Part shown: positions 1 through 5,849 of the stretch, piece after piece | Layout of the letters: every line of letters starts with the position of its first letter | Numbering within the stretch: the first letter of the stretch is position 1 | Assembly: GCA_019746355.1 (NCBI GenBank) | Contig: JAIESC010000260.1 | Coordinates: 1-5,849 of the forward strand | Reading direction: 5' to 3' | Origin: Xanthobacteraceae bacterium | Lineage (GTDB): Bacteria > Pseudomonadota > Alphaproteobacteria > Rhizobiales > Xanthobacteraceae | Length of the DNA: 5,849 bases | Translations under genes and position numbers: made by a program | Notes under the pieces: generated by a model | Seen by the model: only the letters and a program-made list of their open reading frames with translations | Database searches by the model: none | Told to the model about the DNA's origin: nothing

Positions 1-113
1 TTGGCAGCCTAACCACGGCAGAGGCTCCACTTAACGACGCGGAAAATCTGTTCAGATAACCGGGGCCACCTCATTTGCCAGAATATGAATGTTCTCTCTT
101 CGTTCTATTAAAT
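1..113. other. Short intergenic stretch at the left edge, no gene recognised
   Basis: No convincing gene is visible here. One plus-strand frame (from base 3) is open from the edge for 18 codons before a TAA at 57-59, reading roughly GSLTTAEAPLNDAENLFR. It could be the tail of a gene lying to the left, but I do not recognise it and so short an open stretch can arise by chance. The stretch is less GC-rich than the genes around it, especially from about 75 to 113. It receives transcription leaving nrdJ from the right. Confidence 0.3.
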
Positions 114-148
114 TCAACCCCGGATAGCAACACGCTATCCGGGGTTGA
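114..148 (-). terminator. Stem-loop terminator of nrdJ
   Basis: Bases 114-128 and 134-148 form a perfect 15-bp inverted repeat around a 5-nt loop (129-133), with a GC-rich core (CCCCGG). It starts 9 nt past the nrdJ stop codon. Read on the minus strand, the stem is followed by a short A/T-rich run (ATTTAATA) rather than a long U-tract, so it is an intrinsic-type terminator with a weak tail. The position and perfect pairing make transcript termination or 3'-end protection of nrdJ mRNA the likely role. The stem is symmetrical and could also act on transcripts from the other side. Confidence 0.75.
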
Positions 149-157
149 GCTGGAAGT

Positions 158-3100
158 TTACGAACACCCCGTCGTGCTTCCGCACGTGTCGCACTTCATG
201 CAGGTGCCGTTGCGCACCAGCGTGAAGTTCATGCACTCGCCGCACATCTCGCCCTCGTAGCCCTTGGCCTTGGCCTCGGCCCGCCGCTCGGCAACCTGCG
301 CCTTCGCATCGCGCTTCGGCTCCTGCCACGGCAGCGTCTCCAGCGCCTGGGCCGGTGACAGCTTCGCCTCGGGCTCGGCGGCCTTGAGCGCGGTCGCGCC
401 CGCGGCATGCAGCGCCGTCACGTTCGCCGCGACCGCGCGGGCGGGTGCGTCGGACGGCGCCGGGCCGGCGCTTGCCACCACCTGCAGCTTGTCGGTGCGC
501 GAGCGGGTCAGGCCCTTCGATACATACTTGGCGCCGGGGGCCTCCTGGCGGCCTTCGGTCTCGCCCTTGCCGAGCGCGCCGTAGTCGGCCTCGCTCGGAT
601 CGACGTGGGCGAGGTCGAAGCGATCGATGTAGGAGATCGCAAGCTCGCGGAACACGTAGTCGAGGATCGAGGTCGCGTACTTGATGGTGTCGTTGCCCTG
701 CACCGGGCCCGCGGGCTCGAAGCGGGTGAAGGTGAAGGCGTCGACGTACTCTTCCAGCGGGACGCCGTACTGCAGACCCAGCGAGATGGCGATGGCGAAG
801 TTGTTGAGCAACGACCGGAGAGCGGCGCCCTCCTTGTGCATGTCGATGAAGATCTCGCCGAGCCGGCCGTCTTCGTACTCGCCGGTGCGCAGATACACCT
901 TGTGCCCGCCGACCACGGCCTTCTGGGTGTAGCCCTTGCGCCGGCCGGGGAGCTTCTCGCGCTCGCGCAGCACGGTGATGCGCTCGACGATCTTCTCGAC
1001 CACGCGCTCGGCGGCAATCGCCGCGCGCGCGGCCTGCGGCTTGTCGATGAACGCCTGCACTCCAGATTCTTGGGCGTCGTCCTCATCCTCCTCGTCGGCG
1101 ATGAGCTGGCTCTGCAGCGGCTGGCTGAGCTTGCTGCCGTCGCGGTAGAGCGCGTTGGCCTTGAGCGCGAGCTTCCACGACAGGAGGTAGGCGGACTTGC
1201 AGTCCTCCACCGTCGCGTCGTTCGGCATGTTGATGGTCTTGGAGATCGCGCCCGAGATGAACGGCTGCGCCGCCGCCATCATGCGGATGTGGCTCTCGAC
1301 CGAGAGATAGCGCTTGCCGATCTTGCCGCACGGGTTGGCGCAGTCGAACACGTTGTAGTGCTCGGGCTTCAGGTGCGGGGCACCCTCGACCGTCATCGCG
1401 CCGCAGACGTGGATGTTGGCGGCCTCGACCTCGCGCTTTCCGAAGCCGAGATGCGTGAGGAGGTCGAAGGTCGGCAGCGCCAGCTGCTCGGCCGGGACGT
1501 GGAGCGCAGCCTTGAGGAAGTCCTCGCCGAGCGTCCACTTGTTGAAGGCGAACTTGATGTCGAAGGCGGTCGGAAGCGCCTTCTCGATCTTTTGGATCGC
1601 CTCGTCGGTGAAGCCCTTGGCCTTCAAGGTGGTGTGGTTGATGCCGGGCGCCTGGCCGAGCGAGCCGTGGCCGACCGCATAGGCCTCGATCTCGCCGATC
1701 TGGCTTTCGCTATAGCCGAGCGCGCGCAGCGCCTCGGGCACGGCGCGGTTGATGATCTTGAAATAGCCGCCGCCGGCGAGCTTCTTGAACTTCACCAGCG
1801 CGAAGTCGGGCTCGATGCCGGTGGTGTCGCAGTCCATGACGAGGCCGATGGTGCCGGTCGGGGCAATCACGGTGGCCTGCGCGTTGCGGTAGCCGTGCTC
1901 CTCGCCGAGCTTCAGCGCGTTGTCCCAGGCGGCCTTCGCGTGCGCCGAGAGCGCGTGATAGCCGGCGTGGGTCGCGGCGATCCCGCCATGATCGAGCGGC
2001 ACCGGCGGGGTTGCGACCTTCTCGTAACCGGCACGTTCGCCATGCGCGGCGCGGCGGTGGTTGCGGACCACGCGCAGCATGTGCTCGCGGTTCTTCTTGT
2101 AGCCGGGGAACGGGCCGAGCTCCTTCGCCATCTCGGCGGACGTCGCGTAGCTGACGCCGGTCATGATCGCGGTGAGCGCGCCGCCGATCGCGCGGCCGGC
2201 GTCGCTGTCGTAGCCGATGCCGGACGACATCAGGAGGCCGCCGATGTTGGCGTAGCCGAGGCCGAGCGTGCGGTACTCATACGAAAGCTGGGCGATTTCC
2301 TTGGACGGGAACTGCGCCATCAGCACCGAGATCTCGAGCACGACGGTCCAGAGCCGCACCACGTGCTCATAGCCCGCGACGTCGAACGCCCCGGTCTTCT
2401 CGTCGCGGAACCTGAGCAGGTTCAGCGAGGCGAGATTGCAGGCGGTATCGTCGAGGAACATGTATTCGGAGCAGGGGTTCGATCCGCGGATCGGACCCGA
2501 GGCCGGGCAGGTGTGCCAGTCGTTGACCGTGGTGTGGTACTGCAGGCCCGGATCGGCGCAGGCCCAGGCGGCGTAGCCGATCTTCTCCCACAGCTCGCGC
2601 GCCTTCAGCGTCTTGGCGATCTTGCCGGGCTTGGTGCGCCAGGTGAGATCCCACGAGCCGTCGGCCTCGACCGCCTTCAGGAACTCGTCGGTGACGCGCA
2701 CCGAGTTGTTGGAGTTCTGGCCGGAGACGGTCAGATAGGCCTCGCTGTCCCAATCGGTGTCGTAGATCGGGAAGTCGATGTCGGTGTAGCCCTGCCTGGC
2801 GAACTGGATCACGCGCTGGATCAGGTTGTCCGGCACGAGGCTCTTGCGGGCGAGCTTGATCTCGCGCTTCAGCGCCGGGTTCTTGTCCGGCAGGAAGCAG
2901 TCGTCGCCCGGCCCCTCGCAGTTCACGCAGGCCTTCATGATGGCCTTGAGGTGCCGCTGGTTGATCTTGGAGCCGGTGACGAGGGCTGCGACCTTCTGCT
3001 CCTCCTTCACCTTCCAGTCGATGAACTGCTCGATGTCGGGATGGTCGGTGTCGACGATCACCATCTTGGCGGCGCGGCGCGTGGTGCCGCCGGACTTGAT

Positions 3101-3901
3101 CGCGCCCGCGGCGCGGTCGCCGATCTTGAGGAACGACATCAGGCCGGACGACTTGCCGCCGCCGCCGAGCCGCTCGTTCTCGGCGCGCAGGCTCGAGAAG
3201 TTCGTGCCGGTGCCCGAGCCGTACTTGAACAGCCGCGCCTCGCGCACCCACAGGTCCATGATGCCGCCCTCGTTGACGAGGTCGTCGGCGATCGACTGGA
3301 TGAAGCAGGCGTGCGGCTGTGGATGCTCGTAGGACGACTTGGACTTGGTCAGCTTGCCGGTCTTGAAGTCGACGTAGTAGTGGCCCTGGCTCGGGCCGTC
3401 GATGCCATAGGCCCAGTGCAGGCCGGTGTTGAACCACTGCGGCGAGTTCGGCGCGCACATCTGCGAGGCGAGCATGAAGCGGAGCTCGTCGAAGAACGCC
3501 TGCGCGTCTCCCTCGCCGTCGAAGTAGCCGCCCTTCCAGCCCCAGTAGGTCCAGGTGCCGGCCAGGCGATCGAACACCTGCTTCGACGAGCGCTCGCCGA
3601 TGACGCGCTCGTTCTCGGGCAGGGTCGCAAGCGCCTCCTGGTCGGCAACCGAGCGCCACAGGAAGGAGGGGACGGTCTCTTCCTCGACCTTCTTCAGCCG
3701 GGCAGGGACGCCGGCCTTGCGGAAATACTTCTGCGCCAGCACGTCCGACGCCACCTGCGACCAGAACTCCGGAACCTCGACGTTCTCGGCCTTGAACACG
3801 ATCGAGCCGTCGGGATTCTTGATCTCGCTCGTGGTCAGGCGGAACGCGATGTCCGCGTAGGGAGACTGGCCGTCCTTGGTGTAGCGCCGTTCAATCCGCA
3901 T
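158..3901 (-). CDS. nrdJ: Adenosylcobalamin-dependent (class II) ribonucleotide reductase
   Basis: This 1247-residue cytoplasmic enzyme reduces ribonucleotides to deoxyribonucleotides using a thiyl radical made from adenosylcobalamin, so it needs neither oxygen nor a small radical subunit. Visible hallmarks are PNSPQWFN (151-158), the substrate-site loop GSGTGTNFS (228-236), and NPCSE (475-479) with the thiyl Cys477 and its Asn475/Glu479 partners. The redox pair is probably Cys199 and Cys488; the 11-residue gap from Cys477 to Cys488 fits class II enzymes such as that of Thermotoga. PTGTIG (681-686) is the phosphate-binding loop. After an acidic linker (about 935-946) comes a TSCPD-type domain (about 974-1095), then an Ala-rich linker and a Cys-rich tail (Cys1220, 1223, 1234, 1237, 1240, 1246) suited to re-reducing the active site. 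The length fits the long alphaproteobacterial form. I see no N-terminal ATP-cone. The ATG at 3901 has an AAGGGG Shine-Dalgarno 10 nt upstream. The gene is complete and probably monocistronic. Confidence 0.97.
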   Translation of the reverse strand: MRIERRYTKDGQSPYADIAFRLTTSEIKNPDGSIVFKAENVEVPEFWSQVASDVLAQKYFRKAGVPARLKKVEEETVPSFLWRSVADQEALATLPENERVIGERSSKQVFDRLAGTWTYWGWKGGYFDGEGDAQAFFDELRFMLASQMCAPNSPQWFNTGLHWAYGIDGPSQGHYYVDFKTGKLTKSKSSYEHPQPHACFIQSIADDLVNEGGIMDLWVREARLFKYGSGTGTNFSSLRAENERLGGGGKSSGLMSFLKIGDRAAGAIKSGGTTRRAAKMVIVDTDHPDIEQFIDWKVKEEQKVAALVTGSKINQRHLKAIMKACVNCEGPGDDCFLPDKNPALKREIKLARKSLVPDNLIQRVIQFARQGYTDIDFPIYDTDWDSEAYLTVSGQNSNNSVRVTDEFLKAVEADGSWDLTWRTKPGKIAKTLKARELWEKIGYAAWACADPGLQYHTTVNDWHTCPASGPIRGSNPCSEYMFLDDTACNLASLNLLRFRDEKTGAFDVAGYEHVVRLWTVVLEISVLMAQFPSKEIAQLSYEYRTLGLGYANIGGLLMSSGIGYDSDAGRAIGGALTAIMTGVSYATSAEMAKELGPFPGYKKNREHMLRVVRNHRRAAHGERAGYEKVATPPVPLDHGGIAATHAGYHALSAHAKAAWDNALKLGEEHGYRNAQATVIAPTGTIGLVMDCDTTGIEPDFALVKFKKLAGGGYFKIINRAVPEALRALGYSESQIGEIEAYAVGHGSLGQAPGINHTTLKAKGFTDEAIQKIEKALPTAFDIKFAFNKWTLGEDFLKAALHVPAEQLALPTFDLLTHLGFGKREVEAANIHVCGAMTVEGAPHLKPEHYNVFDCANPCGKIGKRYLSVESHIRMMAAAQPFISGAISKTINMPNDATVEDCKSAYLLSWKLALKANALYRDGSKLSQPLQSQLIADEEDEDDAQESGVQAFIDKPQAARAAIAAERVVEKIVERITVLREREKLPGRRKGYTQKAVVGGHKVYLRTGEYEDGRLGEIFIDMHKEGAALRSLLNNFAIAISLGLQYGVPLEEYVDAFTFTRFEPAGPVQGNDTIKYATSILDYVFRELAISYIDRFDLAHVDPSEADYGALGKGETEGRQEAPGAKYVSKGLTRSRTDKLQVVASAGPAPSDAPARAVAANVTALHAAGATALKAAEPEAKLSPAQALETLPWQEPKRDAKAQVAERRAEAKAKGYEGEMCGECMNFTLVRNGTCMKCDTCGSTTGCS

Positions 3902-3911
3902 TTTTTTAATG

Positions 3912-3917
3912 CCCCTT
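3912..3917 (-). promoter_or_regulatory. Ribosome-binding site of nrdJ
   Basis: On the minus strand AAGGGG lies 10 nt before the ATG at 3901, separated from it by an A-rich spacer ending in six A residues. It supports this start codon over internal methionines. The spacing is slightly long but usable, and the A-rich spacer should keep the start site unstructured. Confidence 0.55.
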
Positions 3918-3925
3918 GTGCGTGC

Positions 3926-3963
3926 GTCGGCCGCAGGTCCTGAATTTCAGGAGAGGCGCCGAC
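3926..3963 (-). promoter_or_regulatory. Hairpin in the nrdJ 5' leader
   Basis: An outer 6-bp stem (3926-3931 with 3958-3963, GTCGGC/GCCGAC) encloses an inner perfect dyad (3938-3944 with 3946-3952, TCCTGAA/TTCAGGA) centred on base 3945. In RNA this gives a two-part hairpin with a small internal loop. On the nrdJ transcript it ends 8 nt before the Shine-Dalgarno, so it could affect initiation or mRNA stability, or the inner dyad could be a protein-binding site on DNA. The pairing is seen directly; any role is inferred. It carries no recognisable cobalamin riboswitch elements. Confidence 0.4.
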
Positions 3964-4205
3964 ATTTTATCTCCGGCCGGGACCCTGCACCCCAGCCGCG
4001 TTCCGTGTTTTTGACGCGCCCTTTACATAGTCATTGGGGCCATTGCCGGCACCCATTCGGCCCTTGGACGAGGCCTTGTTCCCGCGGATCGAGGCGACAG
4101 AAATCCCTTCCCCGCCAAGCCTGAAAACCGGGCGGAAGACTGTCGTCGGTCTGCGGATTGTTGCCAGGCGGGGACAAGACACGGACCCGCGCCGGACAGT
4201 TCGAA

Positions 4206-4234
4206 AGCTAGGACAGACTCGCCGCACCCGTCAA
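4206..4234 (-). promoter_or_regulatory. Candidate sigma-70 promoter of nrdJ
   Basis: On the minus strand TTGACG (4229-4234) and CTAGCT (4206-4211) are separated by 17 bp. The -35 element matches the housekeeping consensus at five of six bases, which suits alphaproteobacterial promoters where the -35 dominates. The -10 element is poor. Transcription from here would give nrdJ a leader of about 300 nt. A weaker alternative lies just upstream: TTGTTC (4284-4289), an 18-bp spacer and TAGTAT (4260-4265). The choice between them is inference. Confidence 0.35.
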
Positions 4235-4276
4235 GCTGTAGCGCCCAAGCCTGAATCAAATACTAAGGCTTGTGGT

Positions 4277-4292
4277 CCGTTGTGAACAACGG
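4277..4292. promoter_or_regulatory. Perfect 16-nt dyad, candidate operator
   Basis: CCGTTGT and ACAACGG form perfect 7-bp arms around GA (4284-4285), a form typical of binding sites for dimeric helix-turn-helix regulators. It lies about 43 bp upstream of the -35 of the better nrdJ promoter candidate and overlaps the -35 of the alternative one. It could therefore serve activation or repression, depending on which promoter is used. It lacks the AT-rich centre of NrdR boxes, so I do not assign it to NrdR. Confidence 0.35.
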
Positions 4293-4361
4293 GGACTGCG
4301 GGGACGACTCAGTGGGAACCCGGGAAGTATCGGACAGAACAAACAGATTCGGGAAGTCCCC

Positions 4362-4393
4362 CCTGTCACAATTCCCCCAGCCGCCTGTCACAA
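4362..4393. repeat. Direct repeat CCTGTCACAA, 22-bp spacing
   Basis: The 10-mer CCTGTCACAA occurs at 4362-4371 and again at 4384-4393. The 22-bp period is close to two helical turns, which would place two bound proteins on the same face of the DNA. This fits a tandem regulator site upstream of nrdJ, but no factor can be named from the sequence. Confidence 0.35.
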
Positions 4394-4727
4394 AACCACA
4401 GTCAATCCCCAATAAGCTTTCGGCCGGCCCGGAAATCGCGCTTCGGCCGCGATCGGGCGAAATCGGCCCGGTGCGGGTTTTCCGGGATTTTCGCGCGGCA
4501 AGTTTTCCGCAGGTTTGGGCGTGTCGTCCTAGCGCGCACGATTCTCCGCTTTTGATCAAGCGCTTAGCTGGCACGATGGGCGCCGGGGTGATGCGACCGG
4601 GAAGTCCTCCGCGAGCTTTCTGTGGACAGGCGACGGGATCGGCCGGTTTGCTGTGAATGGGCGGCGCGGTGCGGGCCCGGTGTCCGAAAACCTCTGGACA
4701 AAACGGGAACATTTATGACATACGGGA

Positions 4728-4794
4728 CGCAAGCCGCCGCGCTTGCGAGCTGCTCATCCGCAGTGGTGAGAGTGATCCCGTAGCGACACGGGAT
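4728..4794 (+). other. Two consecutive short stem-loops upstream of the NDUFA12-family gene
   Basis: CGCAAGC (4728-4734) pairs with GCTTGCG (4741-4747) around a 6-nt loop, and ATCCCGT (4775-4781) pairs with ACGGGAT (4788-4794) around another 6-nt loop. Both are perfect 7-bp stems. They lie about 200-260 nt before the NDUFA12-family start and could be part of a structured leader or a small RNA. Neither has a following T-run that would mark a clear terminator. The function is unknown. Confidence 0.35.
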
Positions 4795-4854
4795 TGGGCG
4801 GCGGCCTCCTTGTCCCTCCGAGTAAAGCGGTCCGGGGGCCGGCCCGGTCTGGGT

Positions 4855-4931
4855 GTACAGGCTGGCTGCACAGGCTTGGGCGCACAGGCTTGGGGTGCAC
4901 AGGCTTGGGGTGCACAGGCTTGGGTGGACAG
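4855..4931 (+). repeat. Degenerate 13-15-bp tandem repeat (about six units)
   Basis: ACAGGCT starts at 4857, 4870, 4884, 4899 and 4914, with a weaker sixth copy (ACAGCC) at 4928, giving steps of 13, 14, 15, 15 and 14 bp. The best units read GCACAGGCTTGGGGT, and the central copies are nearly identical while the edges diverge, as in a minisatellite grown by slippage. The array ends about 60 bp before the NDUFA12-family start. The 15-bp period also gives 5-residue repeats in translation (for example GAQAW), so the open frames through it are artefacts of the repeat. Confidence 0.85.
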
Positions 4932-4990
4932 CCGTGCAGGGCGCTGGCACAAGCGTCGATCAACGGCACGGGCGCTTTGCGAATTCCTGC

Positions 4991-5401
4991 ATGAAAACCT
5001 TCCTGCTCCGCTTCTTCACCTGGTGGAACGGCCAGACCTTCGGCACCCAGCTCTGGACCAGCCTCTATGGCGAGCAGGTCGGCGAGGACGAGTTCGGCAA
5101 CCGCTACTACCGGACCAAGGGCGGCAAGATCGATCCGACGCTGCTGATGGAGCGCCGCTGGGTGATCTATCACGGCGAGGCCGAGGCTTCGTCGGTGCCG
5201 CCGTCGTGGCACGGCTGGCTGCACCACACCGTGGACGTGCCGCCGACGCAGGAGAGCTACCAGCCGCGGCCGTGGCAGAAGCCGCACCGGCCGAATCTCA
5301 CCGGCACGCCCGCCGCGCACCGCCCGACCGGCTCGACGCTGGCGCAGGGCCGGCGACCGAAGGCGACCGGCGACTACAAGGCGTGGAATCCCGGCCGCTA
5401 G
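4991..5401 (+). CDS. NDUFA12-family NADH:ubiquinone oxidoreductase accessory protein
   Basis: This 136-residue protein is homologous to the mitochondrial complex I subunit NDUFA12 (B17.2). In alphaproteobacteria it is a supernumerary or assembly-related subunit of respiratory complex I on the cytoplasmic face of the inner membrane. Family features visible are WWNGQTFGTQLWT (11-23), GEDEFGNRYY (31-40), RRWVIYHG (55-62), VPPSWHGWLHHTVDVPP (69-85) and a basic, Pro-rich tail with PHRPNLTGT (98-106) ending in YKAWNPG (129-135). There is no signal peptide and no membrane helix. The frame is open upstream to an ATG at 4853, but those 46 codons are mostly tandem repeat, while the family starts near MKTFLLRFFTWWNG, so I chose 4991. 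No good Shine-Dalgarno precedes it. The gene stands outside any visible nuo cluster and is followed directly by a stem-loop. Confidence 0.93.
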   Translation: MKTFLLRFFTWWNGQTFGTQLWTSLYGEQVGEDEFGNRYYRTKGGKIDPTLLMERRWVIYHGEAEASSVPPSWHGWLHHTVDVPPTQESYQPRPWQKPHRPNLTGTPAAHRPTGSTLAQGRRPKATGDYKAWNPGR

Positions 5402-5431
5402 GACCTGATTCAACTTCGTTGAATCAGGTCC
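5401..5431 (+). terminator. Perfect 14-bp stem-loop overlapping the stop codon
   Basis: GGACCTGATTCAAC (5401-5414) pairs perfectly with 5418-5431 around a TTC loop. The first base of the stem is the last base of the TAG stop codon of the NDUFA12-family gene. A moderately T-rich stretch follows about 10 nt later (CTTCCTGTTT, 5441-5450), but there is no direct U-tract. It probably ends or stabilises the upstream mRNA. It may also be a mobile or dispersed repeat unit, since it abuts another repeat-like palindrome. Confidence 0.55.
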
Positions 5432-5450
5432 GTCGCTCATCTTCCTGTTT

Positions 5451-5499
5451 GGGCATGATCTTTTCCGAAAACCGCTTCACACTTTTCGGGATCATGCCC
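5451..5499. repeat. Bulged inverted repeat of dispersed Bradyrhizobium type
   Basis: GGGCATGATC (5451-5460) plus CCGAAAA (5465-5471) pairs with 5483-5499 over 17 bp. The only interruption is a TTTT bulge at 5461-5464, and the loop is 5472-5482. From memory, very similar sequences (GCATGATCTTTTCCGAAAACC...) occur many times between genes in Bradyrhizobium and Rhodopseudomonas chromosomes. The pairing is seen directly, while the dispersed nature rests on recall and was not searched. It is likely a small intergenic palindromic element and may add to 3'-end protection of the upstream transcript. Confidence 0.7.
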
Positions 5500-5605
5500 T
5501 GACGCGTCCGCCGGACAACATCATCCGGAACTTCGCACTGCGGCAGCGTTGGATGCCGTTGCCGCCCTTTCCCAGCCGCATTCGCCGTGTTAACCGGGAC
5601 ACTCG

Positions 5606-5849
5606 ATGGCCCGGTCCGGCAAGATCGCATTGATGCTGCTCGCGGGCGTAAGCGCCGCGACCCCTGCGTTCGCCCAGTTCGACAGTATCTTCCGCGGCAC
5701 ACCGCTCGAGGCGATCTTCGGCGGCCCGCCGCCGCGCCCGCCGCAGGACGTGCCCGGCCGCTTTCCGGGCGAGCGCCGCGATCCGTACTACGTCCCGCCC
5801 GGCGGCATGCCGCCGGGTCCGCCGCCCGGATCGCGCATCCGCGGCGAGC
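5606..5849 (+). CDS. Exported Pro/Gly/Arg-rich protein, probably DUF2155 (5' part only)
   Basis: Only the first 81 codons are in the window; the gene runs off the right edge. The start is tightly bounded, because an in-frame TAA at 5591-5593 lies five codons before the ATG at 5606. The N-terminus is a typical Sec signal peptide: MARSGK, a hydrophobic run (IALMLLAGVSAATP), then AFA with likely cleavage before Gln24. The mature start QFDSIFRGTPLEAIFGG leads into a low-complexity part rich in Pro, Gly and Arg (about 41-79). In related alphaproteobacteria a DUF2155 protein commonly follows the NDUFA12-family gene, and many have this layout, but the DUF2155 domain itself lies outside the window. 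The family call is therefore inferred from context. Two stem-loops separate it from the upstream gene, so it is probably transcribed on its own. Confidence 0.65.
   Translation, partial: MARSGKIALMLLAGVSAATPAFAQFDSIFRGTPLEAIFGGPPPRPPQDVPGRFPGERRDPYYVPPGGMPPGPPPGSRIRGE

Larger units (their letters stand above)
3902..4990. other. Divergent intergenic region of about 1.09 kb
   Basis: This region separates nrdJ (leftward) from the NDUFA12-family gene (rightward). Open frames of 80-150 codons exist on both strands, but they overlap each other, resemble no family I know, and lack credible ribosome-binding sites, so I call no gene. The stretch holds the regulatory candidates and repeats listed separately. 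Smaller elements include a CAAGCCT/AGGCTTG inverted repeat (4246-4252 with 4266-4272), an ATCGCG/CGCGAT stem (4435-4440 with 4448-4453), and a GC-only dyad (4832-4836 with 4843-4847). CGGGAAGT occurs at 4321, 4350 and 4598. I found no tRNA, SRP RNA, tmRNA or RNase P signature. An unrecognised small RNA or a decayed gene cannot be excluded. Confidence 0.6.

Noticed and set aside
407..3943. A 1178-codon open frame on the plus strand opposite nrdJ
   Set aside because: Its codons lie exactly opposite those of nrdJ. A stop there would need TTA, CTA or TCA codons in nrdJ, and these are rare in GC-rich genomes. The predicted protein is a low-complexity mix rich in Arg, Ala, Leu, Val and Gly and resembles no family, whereas nrdJ shows all its catalytic motifs.
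4290..4400. Possible cobalamin riboswitch upstream of the B12-dependent enzyme (CCCACTGAG on the minus strand resembles the B12 box)
   Set aside because: The full GCCACTG box and the other conserved core segments are not present in the right order and spacing, so the resemblance is too small.
3902..4400. NrdR boxes
   Set aside because: No pair of AT-rich 16-bp boxes with the usual ACA...TGT ends could be found by eye; the dyad at 4277-4292 has a different centre.
4263..4712. Overlapping open frames on both strands (149 codons minus, 128 codons plus) as possible small genes
   Set aside because: The two shadow each other, lack ribosome-binding sites and recognisable domains, and run through palindromes and direct repeats.
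4855..4931. CRISPR-like array
   Set aside because: Units are 13-15 bp and directly adjacent with no unique spacers, so this is a simple tandem repeat.
4657..5502. A 281-codon plus-strand frame and a 228-codon minus-strand frame over the NDUFA12-family gene
   Set aside because: They are alternative-frame shadows of the real gene and of the tandem repeat; the 4991-5401 frame matches the family from end to end.

Overview
The window looks chromosomal and comes from an alphaproteobacterium of the order Hyphomicrobiales, most likely the Bradyrhizobium/Rhodopseudomonas group. The evidence is strong G/C bias at third codon positions in the coding frames, a long B12-dependent ribonucleotide reductase, a bacterial homologue of the mitochondrial complex I subunit NDUFA12, and an intergenic inverted repeat (5451-5499) that resembles dispersed repeats of that group. 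The taxonomic call is inference from these features, not from a database search.

Layout. Positions 1-113 hold no recognisable gene. A perfect 15-bp stem-loop at 114-148 ends the minus-strand gene nrdJ (158-3901), which codes for the adenosylcobalamin-dependent class II ribonucleotide reductase and fills most of the window. Between nrdJ and the next gene lies a divergent, apparently gene-free gap of about 1.09 kb (3902-4990). It holds the nrdJ ribosome-binding site, a leader hairpin, candidate nrdJ promoters, a 16-nt dyad, a 10-nt direct repeat with 22-bp spacing, several small stem-loops and a degenerate 13-15-bp tandem repeat (4855-4931).

On the plus strand, 4991-5401 encodes an NDUFA12-family protein. 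It is followed at once by a perfect 14-bp stem-loop that shares the last base of the stop codon, and then by the bulged, dispersed-type inverted repeat. At 5606 a new plus-strand gene starts and runs off the right edge. It encodes a protein with a signal peptide and a Pro/Gly/Arg-rich start, and its position after the NDUFA12 gene suggests a DUF2155 protein.

The genes are not an obvious functional unit: nrdJ supplies deoxyribonucleotides, the NDUFA12 protein is a complex I accessory or assembly factor, and the last gene is an exported protein. I see no mobile element, CRISPR array, tRNA or rRNA, and no clear new multi-gene system. The most interesting material is the structured intergenic DNA.
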